A stretch of DNA of 31,451 bases from Parvularcula sp964342585 (GTDB lineage Bacteria; Pseudomonadota; Alphaproteobacteria; Caulobacterales; Parvularculaceae). Each line of letters starts with the position of its first letter. Within the stretch, counting starts at the first letter, position 1. Below, piece by piece: positions 8,487 to 15,994 of the stretch. Location of the stretch: contig CAYFHK010000021.1 of the NCBI GenBank assembly GCA_964342585.1, forward strand, positions 1 through 31,451. The letters are read 5' to 3'. The translations under genes were made by a program, and so were the position numbers. The notes beneath the pieces are model-generated. The model was not told the origin of the DNA and searched no databases. It saw only the letters and a program-made list of their open reading frames with translations.

Positions 8487-9571
8487 ACGGCCCTTGGTTG
8501 CGGCACGCCATATTGCCATTTCTCGAGCCAATGGCCCCAGGCGGATTGGACCTTGTCGACGGCTTCGGCATCGCCGCGAAAGGCATTTTTCTGATAACTT
8601 TTCACGCTGCTGAGATAGGCAGCGAAGGTCGGCTGTGCAGCGTCAAATCCGGGCAGCTCCAAGGCGTTGTAAATTTGCGCGATAGCCCCCAGCGGATCGC
8701 GGTCGAGGGTGTCGTAACCGATTTCCACAAAACCAGGCGCGCGCATCTCTCGCGTCTCTGCCTCAAAGGCGCGCATCATCCGGTCATAGACGCGCAAAAT
8801 CGTCCCATCGATGTCCACATGGTCATAGGGCTGGAGCGCCATGACCTTCAGCAACTGCTGATAGAAATTCCGCATAGAGAGGAAAACGTCGAATGGGTCC
8901 CGGTGGATATGGATGAACTTCGCATTCGGGAATAGCCGCTTCAAATGGGCAGGCCGGCTCGTATAAACCGGGTTTTTGATCAGCAGCTGCTGGCCCTGTT
9001 GATGCGCGATCTTCCGCAAGAAAAGCGTGAACGCTTGTTCCCACTCGCGGACATCCTCTTCTGTTGCGTCATCGAAAAACAGTCCGCGGTCGACGAAAAA
9101 GTCGAAGCGCTTCGGAAAATAAATGCCGTGATAGAACGATAGCGGTGACATGTTCGCCACCGCGATCTCATCTTCCTGCGGCGATGTCGGTGTCACCGGG
9201 ATGTTGTCGATATAGCGGCTATCGGGCAGCGCTTTCTCGAGAACACCATTCAGCGCACGGCCGAGATACAGCATGTCCCAGGGCATCCCCACGGCCGTCG
9301 GCGGCACATAGGAAAAATCGCCAAGGCTCATAATGTTATAAAGATGCGTCGTCCCCGACCGCCAATGGCCAAGGATGAAGATCGGCGGCGGCAAGTCTTC
9401 GGCGCGGGGCAACACCGCTTCGGCGCGCGCCTTCTCAAGCCAGGTGAACGGCGAGCGGCCCAGCACGGCAGCGCGAATACTCGCTAGGCGTGCGGGATCG
9501 ATATCCCCGCCCGCTTCTTGCGTGACGCGGGACAGCGTTCGCCAGTCCGCCCCCGAAAGGGGATGCGCCAT
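8483..9571 (-). CDS. Sulfotransferase family protein (PF13469-like), hopanoid-side locus
   Basis: This 362-residue PAPS-dependent sulfotransferase-fold protein carries the 5'-phosphosulfate loop LGHWRSGTTHL near residues 67-77 and the 3'-phosphate-binding motif IHRDPFDVFLSMRN near 221-234. A frame extension to a GTG at 9583 exists. However, GGAGGG sits right upstream of the ATG at 9571 and overlaps that GTG, so the ATG is the better start. The gene is followed by the beta-propeller gene and hpnA with 4-nt overlaps. No signal peptide or membrane segment is seen, so it is presumably cytosolic. The acceptor (glycan, lipid or hopanoid) is unknown. It differs clearly from the two other sulfotransferases in the window. 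Confidence 0.82.
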   Translation of the reverse strand: MAHPLSGADWRTLSRVTQEAGGDIDPARLASIRAAVLGRSPFTWLEKARAEAVLPRAEDLPPPIFILGHWRSGTTHLYNIMSLGDFSYVPPTAVGMPWDMLYLGRALNGVLEKALPDSRYIDNIPVTPTSPQEDEIAVANMSPLSFYHGIYFPKRFDFFVDRGLFFDDATEEDVREWEQAFTLFLRKIAHQQGQQLLIKNPVYTSRPAHLKRLFPNAKFIHIHRDPFDVFLSMRNFYQQLLKVMALQPYDHVDIDGTILRVYDRMMRAFEAETREMRAPGFVEIGYDTLDRDPLGAIAQIYNALELPGFDAAQPTFAAYLSSVKSYQKNAFRGDAEAVDKVQSAWGHWLEKWQYGVPQPRAV

Positions 9572-9643
9572 TGCGCCCTCCACCTGTTAGTCGCCTTTCC
9601 GAACGAGGGGGATAGCGAGGCCGCCCTTGCTTGAAAACCCGTC

Positions 9644-10672
9644 TTATCTTCGGCCCAAGCCCAGCGCCGTTTGGGCCTCGGGCACGAGGCGCCCGGACGC
9701 CGCATCGAACACGCCGAAATCTGCGGTGAGGCTCCAAACGCACCAACCGATTCCATGGGCCTCCGCCGCGTCCCGCACGGCTTCGAGATAGGCGTCGCGC
9801 CCCTCAGCGCCTTGGATGGCGCCGAACTCGCCCAAGAAGACCGGTCGATGGAAGCGCTGTTTCAGCGTGCGCGCGGTGTTCATGCGGGCTTTCACATCTT
9901 CGCGATCGCGGCTTTGTGGCCATGACCGTGTGACCTTTTGGATATCGGGCGGTGCCCAATGGGCCCCCTGATGGGTGAAGTCGAAGGGCGCATAGTCGTG
10001 AAAGGTGAGCACAGTGCGCTGGTCGCCGTGAAACCGCAGCGCCTTCAGTCCGTGGATGGTGGACCAATCGCCGCCGGTGACCATTATCCAGCGTTCGGGG
10101 TGGCGTTCTCTGATCCGCCGATGCGCCTGGGCTTGGAGCGCTTCGAGCGCCTTGCCCTCGAGGGGCGCGCGCGGCTCATTGATGAGTTCGAGAGCGAGGC
10201 GCGCATCGGCGGCGGCGAAGTGGTCGGCGATCTGCTGCCATATCGCCAAGAACTGCGGCGCGTAACGCTCGGGCTCGGCATAGAGCGGATCGAAATGATG
10301 GACGTTGAGCACCACCGCCAGATCCGCATCGAGAGCAGCGCCGACAACCTCCTGCACGCGGGCCAAATAGGCCGGGTCGATGGGAAAAGCAGGCGGCGGC
10401 CCGGTGTGGGTATCCCACCGAACCGGCAGCCTGATTGTGTTGAACCCTGCAGTGCGGAGAGCCGGGAAGACGCTGATATCGAGCGGGCCGCCCCACTCGC
10501 CCTCGCGCGGCGCCTCAAGCCGATTGCCGATATTGATGCAGCGCCGATCCGCCCAAAAAGCTTCGCCTTCGATTTTCAGGGTCTGGCGCAAATCCGCCAC
10601 TGCCAAAACCGCGACGACCAGGATGGCCGTCGCGGCGATGCGCAGTTTAGCCAATGACGCGGCGGGCCTCAT
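9644..10672 (-). CDS. GH5-family glycoside hydrolase, N-terminally anchored or secreted
   Basis: With the ATG at 10672 the protein has 342 residues. It starts with a hydrophobic segment (about residues 10-27) that can be a signal peptide or anchor. A (beta/alpha)8 domain of the cellulase (GH5) type follows: IRLPVRWD, LNVHHFD, LELINEP with the acid/base Glu166, and FLGEFGA with the nucleophile Glu282. Both catalytic glutamates are present, so it should be active on a beta-glycan, but the substrate is unknown. The start lies 26 bp inside the 3' end of tkt; a TTG at 10654 overlapping the tkt stop is an alternative. It sits between tkt and the sulfotransferase, 72 bp before the latter. Confidence 0.83.
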   Translation of the reverse strand: MRPAASLAKLRIAATAILVVAVLAVADLRQTLKIEGEAFWADRRCINIGNRLEAPREGEWGGPLDISVFPALRTAGFNTIRLPVRWDTHTGPPPAFPIDPAYLARVQEVVGAALDADLAVVLNVHHFDPLYAEPERYAPQFLAIWQQIADHFAAADARLALELINEPRAPLEGKALEALQAQAHRRIRERHPERWIMVTGGDWSTIHGLKALRFHGDQRTVLTFHDYAPFDFTHQGAHWAPPDIQKVTRSWPQSRDREDVKARMNTARTLKQRFHRPVFLGEFGAIQGAEGRDAYLEAVRDAAEAHGIGWCVWSLTADFGVFDAASGRLVPEAQTALGLGRR

Positions 10673-12641
10673 CACACACGGCCTGCGGCGTGATGCCGAA
10701 ATGTTGATAAAGCTCTTTGTAAGGACCAGATGCGCCAAAGCCATTCATGCCGACGAAGCCGCCGCCATCACCGATCCAGCGGTGCCAGCCATCCACAACG
10801 CCTGCTTCCACAGCCACGCGAGGCGCTGTGCCCATCACACTGTTACGGTAATTCTGATCCTGCACCGCGAAGAGATCGAGGCAGGGGGCGGAAACCACCG
10901 CGGCTTTGATCCCTGCTTCCCCGAGCTGCGCTGCCGCGGACATGGCAATTTCAACCTCTGAACCGGTCGCGATCAACGTCACATCCCGCTCGCTATCTGG
11001 CTCTTGCAGGACATAGGCGCCCTTTGCGCTCAAGTTCTCCGGCGTGTGAGTCGTTCGGTAAGTTGGCAGGTTTTGCCGCGTAAGCGCCAAAATCGAGGGG
11101 GTCTTCTTCGACGTCAGCGCCAACTCCCATGCCTCAGCGGTCTCAACTGCATCCATCGGGCGGAAGATATTGAGGTTCGGGATCGCGCGAAGGGCGGCCA
11201 GATGCTCAACAGGTTGGTGCGTTGGGCCATCCTCACCAAGACCAATCGAGTCGTGCGTCATCACATAGACCACCGGCACTTGCATCAGCGCAGAGAGGCG
11301 AATGGCTGGCCGCGCATAGTCCGTGAACACCAGAAAGGTGCCGCCATAGGGCTGGAATCCGCCATGCAATGCGATGCCATTCATCGCCGCCGCCATGGCA
11401 TGTTCACGCACGCCATAGTGGATGTAACGCCCACTGAAATTCTCTCTCGAGACAATGTCCAGTGTGCCAGTTTTGGTATTGTTAGATCCCGTCAAATCGG
11501 CGGAGCCGCCGACAGTGGTGTCGACAACCGCATTGATCGCCTCGAGCGCATTTTGCGACGCCTTCCGCGTGGCGACGGAAGGCGCGGACGCGCTCAATTC
11601 CTGCTTATGGCCGGTAACCGCGGCGTAGAGCGCCTCGGTATCGATGCCAGACAATTGACGATTGAACGCCTCGGCCTGGGCGCTCTCTTCATGCCGTTTC
11701 TCCCACTGAGACCGCGCCGTGACGCCGCGCTCTGCAATTTGCTGCCAAGCTTTTTTGACGTCATCAGGGATTTCAAATGGGCCGTGCTCCCAGCCGAGCT
11801 TTTCGCGCGCCGCTGAGATTTCTTCATCGCCAAGGGGCGCGCCGTGCACACCGCTCGTGCCTGATTTTGTCGGCGCGCCAAAGCCGATCACCGTCCGGCA
11901 AGCAATCATCGAAGGACGATCATCCGCATGCGCAGCTTCAAGCGCCCGCGCGATCGCTTCCCGATCATGACCATTGACGCTTGGCACCACATGCCAGCCC
12001 GCCGCCTCAAACCGCTTCACCTGGTTCATGGAGGTGGTCAGCGATGTCGGGCCGTCGATCGAAATCTCGTTATCGTCGAAAAGCACGATCAATCGGCCAA
12101 GGCCCAGATGCCCCGCCAAATCGATGGCCTCGTGGCTGATCCCTTCCATCAGGCACCCATCGCCGGCAAAGACATAGGTCATGTGGTCGACCAGCTCATC
12201 GCCGTGTCGGGCGTTCATCATGCGCTCAGCCAAGGCGAAGCCGACGGCATTGGCGAGGCCCTGCCCCAAAGGCCCGGTGGTGGTTTCGATCCCCGCCGCG
12301 TGACCATATTCGGGGTGGCCCGCCGTGCGCATGCCAATCTGCCGGAAATTCTTGATCTGCTCGATATCCATGTCGGCGAAACCGAGCAGGTGGTGAATGG
12401 CGTAAAGCAGCATCGACCCGTGGCCGACCGAGAGGATGAACCGGTCGCGATCCGCCCATTCGGGGGCCGATGGGTCAATTTTCATGTATCGGTTGAACAG
12501 CACCGTCGCGACATCAGCCATGCCCATAGGCATGCCGGGGTGACCTGAATTCGCCGCCTGCACAGCGTCCATGGTGAGCGCCCGGATGGCGTTCGCCATT
12601 TGCGGCTCAAGGTGGGTGTCAACGGAAGGCGGGTTCATCAT
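10647..12641 (-). CDS. tkt: Transketolase
   Basis: This is a thiamine-diphosphate enzyme that moves two-carbon units between sugar phosphates in the pentose phosphate pathway. The protein is 664 residues from the ATG at 12641, the usual length; the frame runs open to 12770, but those 43 extra residues do not resemble the family. Visible landmarks are NSGHPGMPMGMAD at the N-terminus, SVGHGSMLLYA, the ThDP/Mg motif GDGCLMEGISHEA ending in FDDNEISIDG, and the pyrimidine-domain stretches SGRYIHYGVREHAM and THDSIGLGEDGPTHQPVEH. No gap or fba gene accompanies it. It is the first gene of a minus-strand chain leading to GH5, the sulfotransferase, the beta-propeller and hpnA. Confidence 0.96.
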   Translation of the reverse strand: MMNPPSVDTHLEPQMANAIRALTMDAVQAANSGHPGMPMGMADVATVLFNRYMKIDPSAPEWADRDRFILSVGHGSMLLYAIHHLLGFADMDIEQIKNFRQIGMRTAGHPEYGHAAGIETTTGPLGQGLANAVGFALAERMMNARHGDELVDHMTYVFAGDGCLMEGISHEAIDLAGHLGLGRLIVLFDDNEISIDGPTSLTTSMNQVKRFEAAGWHVVPSVNGHDREAIARALEAAHADDRPSMIACRTVIGFGAPTKSGTSGVHGAPLGDEEISAAREKLGWEHGPFEIPDDVKKAWQQIAERGVTARSQWEKRHEESAQAEAFNRQLSGIDTEALYAAVTGHKQELSASAPSVATRKASQNALEAINAVVDTTVGGSADLTGSNNTKTGTLDIVSRENFSGRYIHYGVREHAMAAAMNGIALHGGFQPYGGTFLVFTDYARPAIRLSALMQVPVVYVMTHDSIGLGEDGPTHQPVEHLAALRAIPNLNIFRPMDAVETAEAWELALTSKKTPSILALTRQNLPTYRTTHTPENLSAKGAYVLQEPDSERDVTLIATGSEVEIAMSAAAQLGEAGIKAAVVSAPCLDLFAVQDQNYRNSVMGTAPRVAVEAGVVDGWHRWIGDGGGFVGMNGFGASGPYKELYQHFGITPQAVCDEARRVIG

Positions 12642-12824
12642 GGCGGACGCTCGATCAATCAGCGGGAAGTAGTCCCCGGCTGTAAGCGGCCCCGGCCGAA
12701 AAATAAAGGTCGCTGCCGCCCTCTTCTCGCCTGCGTCAATCCATGCGGCAGGTGGGAAGCGATTAGGCATTTCATCACCGTCGTTTGCGATTTAATGTCT
12801 CGGGGAGGGATAAGAGAGACGAAG
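12642..12824. promoter_or_regulatory. Divergent intergenic region between tkt and the PF10118-like gene
   Basis: These 183 bp separate two divergent starts and should hold both promoters. A purine-rich GGGGAGGGA at 12802-12810 and GAGAGACGAAG just before the ATG at 12825 provide the ribosome binding site of the plus-strand gene. No strong Shine-Dalgarno is seen for tkt. I find no clear sigma-70 hexamer pair. Confidence 0.4.
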
Positions 12825-13655
12825 ATGACGACGCCGCTCACGATCGAACCGCGCAATCTGCATTTCGGCCTTGGTGAAAAAGCGCCGCGCTATTGGCATG
12901 GCGAGGGCCCAGCCGTGACGCATTTTTATAATGCGCTGTCCCTCACTTTTCCCGCGGGCGAACGCTTCTTCATGGACTCGGTAAAGCATTACCGCGACCG
13001 CATCACGGACCCTAAACTGCAAGCCGACATCAAAGCGTTTCTCACCCAAGAGGCAATCCACAGCCGCGAGCACGCTGAGATGAACCGTGGCCTGACCGAT
13101 CATGGCTACCCGGTCGAAGAGATTGAAGCCGATGAGGCGGCCGACCTTGATTTCGTGCGGAACGCGACGGGCCATAAACGCCAACTGGCCGTGACCTGTG
13201 CGCTCGAGCATTTCACGGCGATCCTTGCCAACCGGGTTTTGCAGGATCCGCGTTACCTCGCCGAGGCCAATCCGGCCTTCCGTCGGCTGTGGCGCTGGCA
13301 CGCGCTTGAGGAAAGCGAACACAAGGCCGTTGCCTTCGACGTCTATCAATCGATCACTGGCGGCAAAGGCTATCGTCTGCGGTGCTGGATCATGGTGCTG
13401 GTGACCATCCGTGTGACGATGAAAATCAACGGCTATATCGCGCGTCTGATGAAGCATGACGGCCTGGGACGTGAGCAGAAGGCTTGGAAGCCGCTTCGCC
13501 GACACCTCTTTGGCCGTCGCGGCCTCCTGTTGAGCTGTCTTGGCGCGTATCTGTCCTACTTCCGGCCCGGTTTTCACCCCTGGGATCACGACAACGCAAA
13601 ACTCGTCGACGCGGTTAGAGCCGAATTCGCTGAGACGGAAGCGCAGCCAGCGTAG
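12825..13655 (+). CDS. PF10118-like predicted metal-dependent hydrolase (diiron-like helical protein)
   Basis: This 276-residue protein starts at the ATG 12825 behind a purine-rich ribosome binding site; the frame extends upstream to 12600 but runs over the tkt start and is not coding there. It resembles the 'predicted metal-dependent hydrolase' family. The spacing of Glu46, Glu76-x-x-His79, Glu128 and Glu153-x-x-His156 (QEAIHSREH, LEHFTA, EESEHKAVAFD) is that of a ferritin-like diiron four-helix protein. The reaction is unknown. It stands alone between divergent tkt and the convergent mannose enzyme gene, which ends only 10 bp away. Confidence 0.72.
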   Translation: MTTPLTIEPRNLHFGLGEKAPRYWHGEGPAVTHFYNALSLTFPAGERFFMDSVKHYRDRITDPKLQADIKAFLTQEAIHSREHAEMNRGLTDHGYPVEEIEADEAADLDFVRNATGHKRQLAVTCALEHFTAILANRVLQDPRYLAEANPAFRRLWRWHALEESEHKAVAFDVYQSITGGKGYRLRCWIMVLVTIRVTMKINGYIARLMKHDGLGREQKAWKPLRRHLFGRRGLLLSCLGAYLSYFRPGFHPWDHDNAKLVDAVRAEFAETEAQPA

Positions 13656-13665
13656 TCGACCTGGG

Positions 13666-15822
13666 TTAGCCGCGCTTCGACGGTAAAATCGGACCGAAGG
13701 CCGTCAGCAAGTGGTAGAGCATGCTGGCGGGAACGTTTTCCGAGGTGGGCTGACCATTTGCGCTAAACCGGTCGACAAAGCTCCAATTTTCGCCCTGACT
13801 GAGATAGTCGCGCCACACGTCGCGTAGCACCGCCTCCGCCTTCCCCTGCGCGAAGACTTCTGGGTGATAGAGGCCAGCTCGAAACCGCTCTAATTGTGGC
13901 CAGAGGCGGCGATCGCCATCGATCCAACTGCCGTCAATAGCGAGCCGATTGCCGTAATATTGCCCCTGCTCCACTGTGCCGTGGCGCTCGGCAAAACGGA
14001 TCAGACGGCGACGCCAACTGGCCGTGTCGCGGTCGATGTGGCCATCAAGGGCATAAAGAAGATACGCCCACTCCGCGCAATGACCTGGCTCTACAAAATC
14101 TTTGGACGCATCAGTGAGCGTAAAGTCTGTCTCCGTCACTTCGCGCAGGCTGCCGTTTTCCGGATCGAAGAAATGCTTCTCAAACAAAAGCGCAATGCGC
14201 TCAGACGCGGCAAGCGCGGCGGGCTCTCCTGTTGCCTCAAACCACGCCATAAAGGCTTCGAGCAAATGCATGTGCGGATTGGTGTGTTTTTCGCCGGGCG
14301 CAAGATCCGCTTCGGTGAAGCCGCCCTGCGCCTTGTCTTCGAAGACATCGAACAAGATCGAGAGCGCTTCGCCGCCAATTCGCTCCGCTGTCGGATGACC
14401 TAAGACAGCTGTCGCCTCGGCGGCGGCGAGCAAAACGAAAGCATGATCATAGAGGCTTCGCCGTGGGTCCTCGACCTTACCTTGTCCGGACAAAATATGC
14501 GCCCACCCGCCTATTGGGGATCGCGCCGGCCCGTCGAGATATTCAAGACCTTGTTCAATCAGCGCCGTGGCACGTCCATCGGCATCCCAGCCAAGACGCC
14601 GCGCGCGGGCGAAAGAAAAAATCTGACGCGGCGTCACGCGCCCTCGGCGTTGCGCATCGACAATCGGCTGCCCCTCGAAACTCAGTGCCTCAACAAAACC
14701 GCCCGATGCCGTATCCCACGCCGCACTCGCCCAAACGGGCAGCGATTTTTCAAAAAGCCAATCACCGACGGCCTGTCGCATGTCATCGCTGATCTGGTGA
14801 GCGTGAATGGAGGATTTTGCGATTTCAACAGCCGATTTGATGTCGGCCGTATTGGCCAATGGCGTTACCAAGACACCATCGCGCCCGGCAATGACCGCGA
14901 TATCGTCCACATCTTTAACAACAACTTTCGGGCCGTCACTCCGCACCAGCGCGCCGTTCACATTCGACGCGACCACTGGCCCTTGCGTGAGGGTCTCGTT
15001 TTTGCCGGCTTTCAAGTCGTAAAGCGCGCGATGATCGCCTAAATCAGACCACCCCATATCGACGGGGACGATCGAAATATTCTTCGCCGCTTCGAGAACG
15101 GCGTAATCAATCGACTCTTCGCGCGTGGCCTTTAGCGCCTGGCGATCGAGAACGATCCTCTCACCAGTGTCTGTGACCGCCTTCCGCATGGGTTGGAGTA
15201 TATCGCCCGCATGGGCTTCGAGCGCATCAAGCATTGTCTGGGCACGGAATAGAAAGATGCCAGCATTCCAGTAAAAGCCGCCCTCTGCGAGATAGCTCTC
15301 GGCTGTAGACAAGTCCGGTTTCTCGACAAATCGCTCAACGCCGCTCGGCGTTGTGCCCGTGCCTTTTGCTTTGATGTAGCCATACCCCGTCGCGGGATAG
15401 GTCGGCGTCACCCCGAAGGTCACGATGTCGCCATTCTCCGCAATCGACGCACCGGTTTGAATGGCGTCCGTGAAAGCATCGCGTCGCGCAATGTAATGGT
15501 CTGAGGGCAGGATCAGCAGCAAATCGTCTGCATCCGCAATAAGCGCCGCCGCAGCGATTGCTGGGGCCGAATTGCGCCCAATGGGCTCAAGAACGATTTG
15601 GCTTGAAGGGAGACACTCGCGAAGCATCGCGGCGTGTTTCAGCGATCCGACCGCCATAGGAGAATGAAACAGCAAGGGGTCATCCACCCGGCGTGCGGTC
15701 TCTTCGACCATTGTCCGTTCACTGTAGAGCCCCAAAAATTGCTTGGGCCGTTGCGGCGTGGAAAGCGGCCACAGCCTTGTGCCCGATCCGCCGCATAAAA
15801 TGACTGGTCTTACCTTTGTCAT
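13666..15822 (-). CDS. Fusion: mannose-1-phosphate guanylyltransferase + AGE-type mannose-6-phosphate isomerase domain
   Basis: This protein has 718 residues in two domains. Residues 1 to about 340 are a nucleotidyltransferase: GGSGTRLWPLS and QRPKQF (11-29), FVEKPD (165-170) and YWNAGIF (184-190) are the signatures of GDP-mannose pyrophosphorylases. The usual C-terminal cupin phosphomannose isomerase is absent. Instead residues of about 350-718 resemble the (alpha/alpha)6 N-acylglucosamine 2-epimerase fold: RVTPRQIFSFARAR (395-408), NPHMHLLEA with His517 and His519, and VEPGHCAEW with His581. I infer a bifunctional enzyme turning fructose-6-phosphate into mannose-6-phosphate and mannose-1-phosphate into GDP-mannose, with phosphomannomutase encoded elsewhere. 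It is the last gene of the OPX-barrel-kinase operon and ends convergently with the PF10118-like gene. Confidence 0.87.
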   Translation of the reverse strand: MTKVRPVILCGGSGTRLWPLSTPQRPKQFLGLYSERTMVEETARRVDDPLLFHSPMAVGSLKHAAMLRECLPSSQIVLEPIGRNSAPAIAAAALIADADDLLLILPSDHYIARRDAFTDAIQTGASIAENGDIVTFGVTPTYPATGYGYIKAKGTGTTPSGVERFVEKPDLSTAESYLAEGGFYWNAGIFLFRAQTMLDALEAHAGDILQPMRKAVTDTGERIVLDRQALKATREESIDYAVLEAAKNISIVPVDMGWSDLGDHRALYDLKAGKNETLTQGPVVASNVNGALVRSDGPKVVVKDVDDIAVIAGRDGVLVTPLANTADIKSAVEIAKSSIHAHQISDDMRQAVGDWLFEKSLPVWASAAWDTASGGFVEALSFEGQPIVDAQRRGRVTPRQIFSFARARRLGWDADGRATALIEQGLEYLDGPARSPIGGWAHILSGQGKVEDPRRSLYDHAFVLLAAAEATAVLGHPTAERIGGEALSILFDVFEDKAQGGFTEADLAPGEKHTNPHMHLLEAFMAWFEATGEPAALAASERIALLFEKHFFDPENGSLREVTETDFTLTDASKDFVEPGHCAEWAYLLYALDGHIDRDTASWRRRLIRFAERHGTVEQGQYYGNRLAIDGSWIDGDRRLWPQLERFRAGLYHPEVFAQGKAEAVLRDVWRDYLSQGENWSFVDRFSANGQPTSENVPASMLYHLLTAFGPILPSKRG

Positions 15823-15994
15823 TGCTGCTCAGCCCTCGCTCCGATGGAACAACACAATCTCCCCCGAATCACCGTCAACCGCAGCCCCTAAGCGGTGGGA
15901 TGGCCCAGTGATGGGACACAGTCAATACGATGCGCAAGCCAAATCGCGGACGCAAGATAGGCCGATGACATCCTTAATTTCGGCGCGGACAACC
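15823..15994. other. Intergenic gap between the autokinase gene and the mannose enzyme gene
   Basis: This 172-bp gap separates two minus-strand genes. No ORF of note, terminator with a T run or clear promoter is visible. A weak GACAA/TTGTC hairpin covers the end of the kinase gene (about 15988-16004). The mannose enzyme gene may therefore have its own promoter here. Confidence 0.35.

Noticed and set aside
9938..10657. 239-residue plus-strand frame
   Set aside because: Antisense to the GH5 gene, which shows both catalytic glutamates; the plus frame has no family resemblance or ribosome binding site.
11004..11816. 270-residue plus-strand frame
   Set aside because: Antisense shadow of transketolase, Arg/His-rich as expected for a high-GC shadow frame.
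12642..12770. 43-residue N-terminal extension of transketolase
   Set aside because: Transketolases begin close to the MNPPSV-like start; the extension lies in the divergent intergenic region.
12792..13589. 265-residue minus-strand frame
   Set aside because: Antisense to the PF10118-like gene with its diiron ligand pattern; no recognisable domain.
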